64,000 nt of DNA. Origin: Akebia trifoliata (lineage: Eukaryota; Streptophyta; Magnoliopsida; Ranunculales; Lardizabalaceae). The notes under the pieces were generated by a model. That model was given only the letters and a program-made list of their open reading frames with translations. It was not told where the DNA came from and ran no database searches. Made by a program: the position numbers and the translations under genes. Where the stretch lies: positions 20,229,884-20,293,883 of the forward strand of contig CM030706.1 of the NCBI GenBank assembly GCA_017979445.1. Direction: 5' to 3'. Each line of letters begins with the position of its first letter. Within the stretch, counting starts at the first letter, position 1. This document shows, piece by piece, positions 46,372 to 56,911 of the stretch.

Positions 46372-48624
46372 TTACAAGGCACTTGTTATTCCCATTTTTG
46401 ACTTTCTATTGTAGAGTCGTCTTGGGGGGTTGAGGATTATATTTAGGAGGGAAGTTCTCCTTAATCGGTGACCTCTTCTTAGGGGACCTACTCTTCTTGG
46501 GTGATTTTGAAGGAGAATTTTTCTTTGGATACCTTCTACCACCTTGATTTCCTCTACTTGATTCAGCAATTGCTTTAGCTTTTAGGTTCAGGTAAGTAAT
46601 CTGTTTGAAGAGTTCCCCAATATTGTTACTTTGTTTGGGAGGAGATGAATTCTTTGCTCCCTTCTATTTTGGAGACTTTTTCTTTCTTTGTTTTTTCGAC
46701 TTTATTTAACCGTGAATTCTTTTCCTCATCATGTTTCTTCTTTTCAACCGATAAAGATTTACCAATAGAGATTTGTGAGGTTGTGTGGTAGATGGTTCTG
46801 TACTCTATACATTCAAATTTCATGTGACCCGTTTCACCACAGAAATTGCATGTGATAACTTTCTTGGAGTCTTTCTTAGTGTTTGATGACTCTCCATGCA
46901 CAAACACAGTAGGAGATGGAGGCAATGTGGAAGTATACCTATCATAGCCTAATCCTCCTTTATCTCCATAGGCTTTTTGCACTCCTAGAAGTTTTTGTAA
47001 CTCCAAGCGTCCTTGAGTGTAGTTATACTCAAGTCTAGTCTTCTGTTTTTGCAGTTCGTTGATGTCAAACTTAAGAATTTTATTTTCATCACGAAGATTT
47101 ACTAATTCTAAGTTCTAATGAGCTATTGTGGAGTTAACCATCGAAAGGAGATTCTTGAGTTGTTGAAGATTTTTTGCCATCTCATCTTTCTCAATCAAGA
47201 ATGTCTCCAATGTAGAGAGCAAGTTGGACTGTCTTTCTAAGGCTGTTGAGAGTTGGATCTTAATATCTTCTAATTCAAGGCCTATTGAGAGTTTTTCCTC
47301 GCAGACTTGCTTATATTGGGCATGCCACTGTTCCTTTTGGAGTTTTTCTTGATTGTTTTTTGGTTAGTTTTACATGACTAACGAACAGTTGGTCAAATGC
47401 AGATTGAAGCTCAAGTTCATCACTATCCTCATCTTCTCCTTCTTCATCAGAGGAAAAGGTGACTAAGGAGTGATTCTGACTTTCACAGTCCAATTCCCCT
47501 TCAATTTCATCCCCATCCAGAATACAAACCGTGGTGGCAGTCATAAGGATCCGAAGAGGGTCTTGGTCTTCAGTATCTGAAAGAGAACCTAGCTCTTCTT
47601 CATCTTCTGACTCTTCAGACTCATCCCATGTGGCTGTAGCAGCCATTGTTGTGCCCTTAGTCTTAGGTCTAAAGAGACCTTTGGATTTGGGTTTAGTGGG
47701 GCACACATTTGAGTAGTGACCACGACCACCACATATGTAACACTCAGTATCTTCCCTTGGTTTAAACACAGTTCTACCTATAGGCGCATGTCTATCTATC
47801 AGATGATTACATTTACTAGTGTTACCAGGTCCTCTTCTTTTGAAGAACTTTTGAAACTTTGAAGCTAACAAGGCTAAGTCTTCCTCATCCGATTCAGTCT
47901 CCTTATCCTCTTCAATCAATATTTTCTTATGATCATGGGAGGAGGATTGAGACCCGATACGAGATATTCGCTTGGACGTGGACTTTGAAGAGGATGTCTT
48001 CAGGACCTGAGTCTTCCCTTTTGAGGAAGGGCCTTCGAGATGGAGTTCGAAGGTAGTGAGAGACCCCATAAGTTCCTCAACGATCATTATTTCCACATCT
48101 CGGTATTCCTCAATTGAGGTGACCTTAGAGGCAAATCTCTTAGGCAGGGATCTTAGGATTTTTTCACAAATCCTACCTTGAGGGACAGTCTCCCCTACAT
48201 AAAACATAGAGTTGCAAATGTCACTTATACGTGCGTAGAACTCTTGGACAGTTTCGCTTTCCTCCATTTTAATATTTTCAAATTGAGTACGAAGGAGTTG
48301 AAGTTTAGATCTTTTCACTATACTCGTGCCTTCGTGAGCGGCCTCTAGAATTTTCCATACTTGCTTGGCCGACTGATACGTGCATATCCGTTGATACTCA
48401 TCATCAAAAATGGTACTCGTAATGGCATTAAGAGCCTTGTAATTGTTTCTACTGTCTATTTTATCCTGTTCTATCAATTTTCTTGATGGTCTCGGAACAG
48501 AGGTAGTGACACCATCTACCTCGATGATGTCAACGGGAGGTTCCCTACTTAGAGAGTTGATGTATAGGTGGAGGAGCCGAGGACCATTTATCGGCTCTAG
48601 ACATGATGCAAAGCCACGGATCAC
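46372..48624 (-). pseudogene. Copia (SIRE-type) gag
   Basis: The main open piece is 48624-47311, 437 codons. It has the capsid-like domain (NNYKALNAITSTIFDDEY, AKQVWKILEAAHEGTS, ILRSLPKRFASKVTSIEE), a zinc knuckle CYICGGRGHYSNVC and acidic stretches. The likely native start is the ATG at 48605-48607 (MSRADKWSSAPP), in a different frame that joins the rest after a frameshift near 48545. A second piece, 47006-46626, has a second knuckle CNFCGETGHMKFEC; a third, 46569-46372, is a basic Ser/Arg-rich link to protease. The intervening coiled-coil part (47010-47310) holds stops. Confidence 0.9.
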
Positions 48625-48655
48625 TCAGGGTTGTTAGACCTTTCTAGAGTAACCC

Positions 48656-48667
48656 GCTCTGATACCA
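48656..48667 (-). other. Primer-binding site of the copia element, initiator tRNA-Met type
   Basis: The minus strand reads TGGTATCAGAGC followed by GGGTT, two bases from the LTR. It is the classic plant Ty1/copia primer site complementary to the 3' end of initiator methionine tRNA. Confidence 0.93.
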
Positions 48668-48669
48668 AT

Positions 48670-50099
48670 TGAAATTACAGGCTTTGACAATGTATAGACC
48701 TAGAGGGGGGTGAATAGAACTATTTAAAAATTATTCTAAACGTGAACACTTAAGTGTGACTGAATTTTTAATGAGTTCGTTCTACTGAAACATTCATCAA
48801 ATCATTCATGGAACAAAAGATTTATGCAAGCTATGATCAATCATGATATACGTTCAGATTTGCATGAAGATAAGGAAATTAGAGAAGAACATGAGACACG
48901 CAATTTATAGTGGTTCAGCAACTGTGCCTACGTCCACTCCCAAGAGAGCTCCAATCGATGGTTCTTTGGTGTTTACTAAAATTGAGGTTTTTGATTCACT
49001 TTAAACCGCACATAGAATTTTTCAGGGTTAATTCTGTAACCTTAAGATTGAGTGAACCACATCCACTCAAAATGTCTGAGTTTTATACTTCAGGAACTCA
49101 GTAACCTTTATCACTCAACTTGAGTTCGCAACTAAATTAAGTGCTTGATTTTGAAGGAGAAATCAAGTAAACTATTACAAGAATATTTTTGAAATTTAAA
49201 ACAAAACAATCAAACTCACAATTATGACGATTGAGGTGAGTTTGTTATTCTTCGGTTCTTCACTACTTCTTTCATCAATGGCTCCATCGCCTAGCTCAAT
49301 GTTAAAATGTAAATGCTTGAAGGATGAAGTAAGTGAAGCTCGATACACCCAGATGAAGTAGCTTGATGTGCATGGTTTTGACTTCACCTCACGATTCTTC
49401 TTACTTTGTTAAGCCTTTTGAAGTGTTCTTATTCACTTGTACTTATTCCCATCGGTGGCACCGACCAAATATAACGGTCAAAAATCTTATCGTTGAACAT
49501 TATCGGCAGCACTGTCGGTGGAACCTCCAAGAGTCATCGGTGGGACTGATGAGCATTATAACGGTGGAACCGACAGAACTATGCTTCTGCCACAGAAAGA
49601 TGATTTCTCAATTAGTTCTGGCGGTGGATGGCGGTGGGACTGACAAGTTGTTCATCGGTGGAATCGAGGACTATTCTGTAGGTGGGACCGACAAGTTAGA
49701 GCTTCTGCCACCGATAGAAGATTTCCCATTTTGATCTGTCGGTGGCTGACGGTGGATCCGATAGGTTGTTCATCGGTGGAACCGACAAATTTAAGTTTCT
49801 GCCACCGATAGGTGCTTTCTCATTTTGTTCTGTCAGTGGCTGACAGTGGATCCTACACTCCTGCCGACAGCTTCTGTTTCCCTTGAGATAGAGCTGATTT
49901 TGGGATGACCTTAGAGCACTCACAAGATGCTTCGATAATAACGTGTTCTTATGCTCCACGGGTGAAAATGTCCCTTGACCTTGATTGGTTTTGATATATT
50001 AATTTGTCGTTGATGTAATGCATACGATTAATGTCTTCTAGTGGTTACAACATGACAACATACGACTAATCTTGGAATTGACAAAACATGGTACTAATA
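48670..50099 (-). mobile_element. 5' LTR of the copia element, with a 67-bp deletion
   Basis: 1430 bp, closely related to the 3' LTR but shorter by 67 bp at about 49430-49450, where the putative TATA box should be. It ends GTACTAATA where the other LTR has CTAACA. Repeats like those at 40550-40920 occupy 49490-49870. Confidence 0.93.
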
Positions 50100-50104
50100 G
50101 CTCC

Positions 50105-52633
50105 AGCCTGAGTGCATCGAAATACCTTTCAGAGTCACCTGATCAAACGGTACTGATGTCCCAATTTGATATACCCTAAGGTACGTGACTGGAGTTGTGG
50201 TATTCATGAATGACCTCGCATCTCCGAGGAGATCGGACCACGCACTAGTGCCACGCTGGCTAAATGGGATGTACAAGCGTGCAAAACAGCACACGTGCAT
50301 GTGGTGTGTGCAAAACAGGGTGGGGTGTGCCCAGGGCCTTTTTGAAACAGATTAAATCATGGGTCCAATTAAACCATACAAGAGAGGATATTAAATCATA
50401 CAAGGGCATGCATACATTGATCAGAAACATATTCATATGGTTCAATTTAAGATTTAAACATGCACATCTCTAGCATTCATCAATTATAGCAAATCAATCA
50501 ATGAATAATGGCCTATGATAATTAATTAGATCCAATCATCGCAATAGGCTCAAATTTTGTAATTTTCATGGTCCAATCAAAATTATTTTGGGTGATCCTA
50601 AAATAATTCAAAATTTCAAGGGATATCGAATTGAGGATAAATAGATAATCGTTAGGATGGAGATTTTAAAATCAAATAACCCCTCCCCTCCCCCCTTTTA
50701 AAAAAAAAAAAAAAAACGAAGTCCTAATAAAAATTTAACCCATAAGTGGATCGTTATTAACATATCATCTTTTACTAGTGTCACCCCAATTTTCATGTAA
50801 ATCAATAACTAATTACCATAATTAAGGTGACATTAGAACAATTGGTGTGTCGATAACAACTCACAAAGAATCCATAATCATTCTCTATTTAGTCATAGAG
50901 AGAGTTATTAGTAGTCCCTTTGTTTAATTTTGTTTTTTTTTTTTTAAATCTCTATATGTCTTCTTTTTTTTATATATTTTATTTTTAGTTTTGAAGAAAG
51001 AACATGTATAAAAAAAAAACACGATCAAACCTACATCGAACAAATTCTCCAACGAAAAACTTACATATCTATCATTCAACCAATCAATATACCCTCTCCG
51101 GAAAGACAAAGAATTAACAAATCGTTAAAAAAATAAAAACAAAAATAAACCCGTGTTTTATTTTTTGATTTTAATTACCCACAGATTAATCTTGCTCTCA
51201 TCCGATCCACCCATCTACTGAAATTAACTACTCCATGGCTCATCCATGTTTAAGATTGTTTCTTCCCTCGAAAGAATGGAGGTAAAGCTGTTTCAAAGAG
51301 AAAATAACAGCATATTGATGATCATAGAAGATTCTCATCTTCTTGTCAAGATTTCTAACAGAGAAGTTAATTTCCAAATTAGCAGTGATTTGTGAGGTGG
51401 ATTGGCGTTCATTTTGTGCTGCCATTGCAGCACCCAATTTGAGGTCGTATCCTCTAATTTTTTTTTTAAATAGATATGATCGAGAAGAGAAGTAAACATC
51501 AAAGATTTGTACAGGTCATCGTCAAAACACCATCTGAAGTAATGGGTTCCGACCCGTTGGCTCAGATCAAGAAAAAAAAAGCCAGATTTTTTTTATTTTT
51601 AAACTTATTGATTTCCACGATCTCAACATATTCAATCATTGATCCTTATCGTTATACAAATAAGTCTCATCTGAGGCTTGGGCTGATTTAAGATTGGATC
51701 TCCTTTGATCTTTAAAATCCCAACTTGACAACCTGCTCCTTAAGAATTTAGAGTTTTCAAAACCCAGCAAGTTCTTTGCTTCAACAGACGAGAAAACAAC
51801 GATCAAATCCTAGTGGTCTAAGATCGAATCGGTTTTTGAGAGAAACCAATGACCTTAATTCTGCAACGAAACAAAAAATCCTTTTAAAACGTTAAGGGTC
51901 TTGAATCGATCGGAGCTAAGTTTCCCAAGCATCTGAAGAACGGATGAAACTAATTGGAGAAGAAAGACATTGTTTTAATAAATGATTAAACGAGTTTCAA
52001 AACTCAAAAACACTATTTACTAACGGCACCCCATCTATAAAAACGACTTGGGTGTTGCTGTTGCTAACAACACACCAAGTTTTTCCCATTTTTCCATGCT
52101 GTCAATGGACAACATCACCAAAAAAAAAAATAATAATAATAATTTTTTTTTTTATAAAAAAAATATATTTGTAAAAAGCTCCAACAATTATTATCTCCAT
52201 AAGACCGTCCATCCCGAAACCTCGCATTATTTAGAATCACCCTAAATGAACTTGATTAAATCACAAGAAAAATATGCCATAACAAAGTGCTCAAAATCAA
52301 ACCCGATGATCTTAATAGATACTAATATAAGATATCCCAAAAAAAATGGGCTACAACCATTCTCATTTTCATATCTCTAACCTCCAGATATCCTGCATCA
52401 TTTAGGGTTATCCTTCATTATTTAGGGTCATCCCAAATAACCCTAAATAATATTCCGCAATAACACGCTCAAAACTTAATCCAAATCATACCAAGAGAAT
52501 ATAATACAATCACAAAAAATAAAATAATAAATAAATAAATAACCGAATCAAATAAACTAAAAATAAATAATAAAAAAACAGGTCTAAATAGCAATGTTCC
52601 CATACTTGGGATTTTTCAAGTTTGATCCTCAAT
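50105..52633 (-). other. Leader of Ogre element B, LTR-proximal part
   Basis: The counterpart of 25257-27720 in element A but strongly diverged. It contains the palindrome GCACTAGTGC (50243-50252), homopolymer runs at 50700-50716 and 50934-50945 and an AT-rich low-complexity stretch at 52110-52170. Short open frames show no protein-like pattern and no gag was recognised. Confidence 0.6.
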
Positions 52634-52653
52634 GGTCCCCAGTGGAGTCGCCA
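52634..52653 (-). other. Primer-binding site of element B, tRNA-Arg type
   Basis: The minus strand reads TGGCGACTCCACTGGGGACC, one base from the LTR. It is the same as in element A except for the last base. Confidence 0.88.
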
Positions 52654-52654
52654 C

Positions 52655-54042
52655 TGAAGGAGCCCTCGATCCGCAGGGTGCGCGGATCCGCTTTTAACCT
52701 TTGAGGTTTGGGAGTCGCCACCTAGTTATTACGGTCTAAGAACCGAATAGAGACTCGAAACAGATAAATCGACTAATCTACTAAAAAATACGAGTCCAGG
52801 AATCACGTTACAGGGTTGGAAGCTATCAGGCACCAACCCCGCTCGGCCAATGCCGGTCTCTACCTATCCCAAATAAAACTACATTGCTAACAAAAAACCT
52901 ATATAGAAAAAAAAAATAAAAGAAATTTTACCTTCGAACACAACAAAAATAGGGTGTGAGGACCCATATTTATAGATTTTTTTAAGGGTTTGTTTAGATA
53001 GAATTAGTGTTTAATTAGAATTGTTTTAGGTAGAGTTATATTTTAGTTAGAATTCTATTAAATAGAGTTATTATTTAATTAGAACTCTATTAGGATTTTG
53101 ACTTTTGGTCTTATTTGATTGACTTTAAGATATTGACTTTAGTCTTACTTGATTGACTTTAATATCTTGACCTTGGTCTTACTTGATTGATTTTAATTTT
53201 GACTTTAGTCTTATTTGATTGAATTTAATATCTTGACTTTAGTCTTACTTGATTGGCTTTAATTTTTTGGAGAACCCTCTTCTATTATATATTTAATTCT
53301 TTAGACCCCTAAATGGAGGGGTCCTTGAATAAATATCTTGGCAACCATCAACAATTTTGCCTGAAAGCCTGATTGATCGATTTCTTTAGTTCAAAATTTT
53401 AAATTAATTTGATTAATATTTCAATTTAATTATTTAATATTTTATTTATTAATTTCAAAATTTTTAATTATAAAAATTATAAAATTACCGTTTTGCCCTC
53501 GGAGAGGACTTTTTGTGTTTCAAGTCGGTTTTTGATGTTGTAGGATGTTTTAGAATCGATTTTTCATAAGGAATTCAATGGAAATATTGGTTTGTACCAT
53601 TTATGAAATTTTTTGTGTGGAATGGTCGTGAACTTTATGAGGGGTATTTTCATAATTTTGTCAAATTCTATGAAAATTAGCGAAATGATTTATTTGATTT
53701 TGATTTGTTATTTTATGTGTTTGAATGGATTTTCCTAAGCGTAACTTAGGCTCTAGGAATGTTTCAAGATTAAGGGTATTTTGGTAATTTGATCATTTTT
53801 TAGTGATTTTTATCGTGAAGCTTCTTTTTTTCTGAAAAATGATGATTTCTAAGCTTTTGGGGTTATATTTTCCTTGTGTAGCATGGTTTCTACAATTTTG
53901 TCAGTTTGAGATACCTCATCTGGATTTCTGAAACATATCTGGTAATAAAATAAAGCATTGGAATAAACATCCATCATTGGGAACCGTTGCGACCGGTTGA
54001 CGAGTTGATTAATCAGGCGGATGCAAAAATGGGGTGTCTAAA
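52655..54042 (-). mobile_element. 5' LTR of Ogre element B, internally shortened
   Basis: 1388 bp, TGAAGGAGCCCTCGATCC to GGGTGTCTAAA on the plus strand. Compared with the 3' LTR (1719 bp) it lacks about 290 bp at 52941, downstream of the TATA region at 52965-52975 on the minus strand, and a few of the internal repeats. Many substitutions separate the two LTRs. Confidence 0.9.
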
Positions 54043-54047
54043 CAATA

Positions 54048-54929
54048 GACCATTAACCGCATTGACCGACTCCATGTAGCTATTACGAGAAAAAATAAAT
54101 CAAAAGGAAAAAACTGGATAAACAGTTAGCTCCCCTTCCACACAAATATATAATGCAATATGCTTTCAATGATGATATGACTTTAGATAAAAGTTGAATG
54201 GAAAAATAGGATTAATGTATCATCAGATAAGTGGTGAAGGTATTAAAAAAATAAAAATAAATTAACACAATAACCACAACAAAATGCAGAAGAATACAAT
54301 ATTTTGAAAGGAAAATGCACACCTCAGGGGCCATCTAGAGTGCACTCCCTTTTTAAGATTTCACATTATTGAACTTAGTTGCTGTGAGAAGGTGCACGAC
54401 TAGCTTGGTACATGATTTAAAGCTCAATAGGAGAACCTGGCATGGGTGCCCATGCCAAAAATACCATGTGGCACATTCAGGCCAACCGGTACCATGGATA
54501 AATGCCTTACCTCTCAGTGGGCTTACACAAAATCAACCTGATTGGTGATTTCAAGATGTTGATTCGAATACCCAAAACACATGGTCAAATCAAATGACTG
54601 AAGACCACCTACGAGAATGATAAAATTCAAGGGCTAGAAATCACCATTTAGGCCATTGTTTCCTGTCTAGGGTCACCAAAGGGTTAGCCCAATATCCATC
54701 TAGTAAGTTGGGCACAAAATAGTGTTTTCCATGGCATTAAGGGATGCAAGTGTCAAACTTATGACATGGACATTCATATAAAAGTTGAACTCCCAATCAT
54801 GTCTAACTAGTTGAGAATCTCATCTACTCACCATTTTGTTGAGAGAGTTAGGCCTTCAATTGTCTAGTGCTGGCTTCCATTGACTTATTGTAGTAATCTT
54901 CCCCTTTTCTCCACACAATATGTAACTCG
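54048..54929 (-). other. CACTA interior between element B and the kinase fragment; nothing recognised
   Basis: Moderately AT-rich, no protein-like frame. It may be 3' flanking or intron sequence captured with the kinase exon. Confidence 0.4.
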
Positions 54930-55100
54930 TCACAACATAGATATGTAGTTCACAAATGGATGGTCCAAGAGATCTGAAGCAGAGGGCGATTTGTTTGGGT
55001 TAACTTGTAAGCATTGGTGGATGAAGTCTCATGCATCACTTGAAAGGGTATTAGGAACTGGTGGTGGGATACCCCTGCCAATCCTAAATAATGCTGGCAT
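54930..55100 (-). pseudogene. Captured MEKK-type MAP kinase kinase kinase exon (kinase C-lobe)
   Basis: After a splice acceptor (TGATAG) the minus strand reads ALFRIGRGIPPPVPNTLSS, then DFIHQCLQVNP, KSPSASDLLDHPFV and a stop at 54930-54932. This is the end of a plant MEKK1/ANP-like kinase domain, subdomains X and XI, the C-lobe of a serine/threonine kinase acting in MAPK cascades. A TGA replaces the Arg codon in DARDF. The usually invariant Arg of subdomain XI (xRPTAxxLL) is Ser here. Only this piece of the kinase is present, so it is not functional. Confidence 0.85.
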
Positions 55101-55822
55101 CTATCATACAAGAGAAATCGTAAGAGAAAAAACTGTTAAAGCTTGAAAGCAATACCACATACTTGGGATAAAAACCCCTTCACATTTAGACCTATACAAA
55201 ATAAAAATAGAAAAAGGGTTGGAAACAATTTAGCACCCTTTACTCCAAATTGTGATACAATCTGTGGCTACAATCCACTATTGAAAATATCTATAAAATG
55301 TATATTATGCAAAAACATTGAATCAATCGATCAGTTATAGGGAATATTGTCTAATCCTATGGTGTTGAAATTTGGAAGTGGGTAAATTTGTCCAACAAGT
55401 TTATAGGAGATCTCCATGATCAACAAGAGGTGAAATTTCATTTCCATTATTTACTAAAGGAGAAAACTTATGAACAATTAATCTAAGAGATAGACTACAA
55501 TTGGCATTTATTCAAAATATAAAACTATACACAAAGAGTAACAGTTTACTTTTGAAAGGGGAAATTTGTTTATGTTGTTGACCCCAATAGTTGGGATAAG
55601 GCATTATGAAACACTCAAAGGAAGAAACACAGTTACACAGCCATACATGCTTGCATTCAAATAAAGCAAAAAATGCTAACCTTAACAAATACAGTGGAAT
55701 AAAAATAAGAATCCGCCATTTAATCTAAAATTTCAACTTCATTCAAGGTATATTACTCAAATTTATTACCCATTTTTGTTCTGTTTTAGGGGTACAATTT
55801 CATATCTAGAACAATTATGTAC
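55101..55822 (-). other. CACTA interior between kinase and calreticulin fragments
   Basis: AT-rich, intron-like sequence on the minus strand with no recognised exon. Confidence 0.4.
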
Positions 55823-56012
55823 CTCGGGTTTCTTATCATCGGGATCTGGAATGAATTCTACTTCATCCCAATCCTCTGGCTGTAAAAGAGAACTTTGTTC
55901 ATATTGAAATCTAGCAACATGTATACTAGAGAAAAAGAAAAAAAAAGTACAAACCAGAATTTTAATTTGTAACCTTCTTGACATTGGGATCTAGTAGAAT
56001 TTCATATTGAAA
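55823..56012 (-). pseudogene. Captured calreticulin P-domain exons
   Basis: Exon 55823-55879 encodes exactly 19 codons, PEDWDEVEFIPDPDDKKPE, with TTTTACAG before and GTACAT after. This is the proline-rich repeat of calreticulin, the calcium-binding chaperone of the ER lumen. Upstream at 55974-55991 the minus strand reads DPNVKK followed by GTTACA, which would join in frame to give DPNVKKPEDWD, as in calreticulin. The intron between them carries a duplicated stretch of about 24 bases (TAGATTTCAATATGAA type). No other part of the gene is seen. Calnexin has related repeats, but the IPDPxDKKPE spacing fits calreticulin better. Confidence 0.85.
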
Positions 56013-56019
56013 TCTAGTA

Positions 56020-56906
56020 GCATGTTCTTGGCACCCGTAAAAAAAAACTCAACCCACATGTATATCTATTCCAAAAATTCGAAAAAAATTTAGATGTTTG
56101 GGATTGTAACTTAATAGTTCAGTACTAAAGAAGTCAGGAAATTGAGTACCGAAACAAGTATAAAGATTTATATTGGGTTCATTAGAAGACTTACCAAAGA
56201 GAGCTTGATTGAGGCATGATGATAGAAGAACTCTATCATCCTATCTCATGGAAAACGTCGTGGGTTGGATTAAAAGATCTTGGCTGGACTGTTCTCCATA
56301 TAACTTTTGCCTTTTTCAATTTGATTAGTAAAAATGCAGTTGATTTTCAAGCTCACGGTTACATGGAACATTGCAGTGAAAGACAAACAATAAAATAAGT
56401 AAAGAGCATGGAAAGAGGTCCAGTCATGACCTATAGGTTTTTTACTGTATAATCTTGAACACCCAGATATGTGTGAATTTATTGGTACAACGATTTGTCA
56501 TTCAACAAGAAGAGAATAGACAACATTTCTTTTGTTCTCTACCTCTCTACAAACTAATCCAAAGAGGATCAGTTTGTGGGTTAATCTTATTGATCATGGG
56601 TTTGAGAGTTGTCTAATGTTTCAACGGTTACGATCTTTCACAAATAATAGTTAATGATAGGCTTCGATGATATTGGAGTAAAGTCTGATCTAAAATCACT
56701 ATCGTTAGCCTAAAAACGACTACTAAAAACCATCGCCATTAGTTCCTTACTTACCATTCCACTATTATTGCCAGCAAGTGTAATTGTAAGTTTGGGGATC
56801 CAATTCTTAATAGTTTTAACCTCAATCAATTCTCAATACATGGCATGTTGAGTTCAGTAATTAATTGTGACCTACAAAGACGATTGTAAAGTGAAAATTG
56901 ATAAGC
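56020..56906 (-). other. CACTA interior between calreticulin fragment and Del-like solo LTR
   Basis: A possible exon end with a good splice donor (CTCTCTTTG before GTAAGTC) lies on the minus strand at about 56195-56250. I do not recognise its protein. The rest shows nothing. Confidence 0.35.
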
Positions 56907-56911
56907 TTGGG

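Larger units (their letters stand above)
39665..50099 (-). mobile_element. SIRE-type Ty1/copia retrotransposon, full length but decayed
   Basis: 10,435 bp on the minus strand with TSDs GCTCC at 39660-39664 and 50100-50104. Order on the minus strand: 5' LTR, initiator tRNA-Met primer site, gag with two zinc knuckles, protease, integrase, reverse transcriptase, RNase H, a further ORF, polypurine tract, 3' LTR. The order integrase before reverse transcriptase defines copia. The long gag and the additional 3' ORF point to the SIRE/Maximus lineage. All reading frames are broken, so it is immobile by itself. Confidence 0.95.
15468..54042 (-). mobile_element. Ogre/Tat-type retrotransposon B with three nested insertions
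   Basis: A minus-strand element bounded by TSDs CAATA at 15463-15467 and 54043-54047. Order on the minus strand: 5' LTR (54042-52655), tRNA-Arg primer site, leader, ORF1 (38719-37523), collapsed pol (36880-35893 and 23500-23470), 3' region with tandem array, polypurine tract, 3' LTR (17186-15468). Insertions are copia 39665-50099, element A 23501-35892 and a solo LTR 18199-22017; without them it is about 12 kb. The LTRs differ at many positions (about 17 in the first 190 aligned bases by eye), so B is much older than A. Confidence 0.92.
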
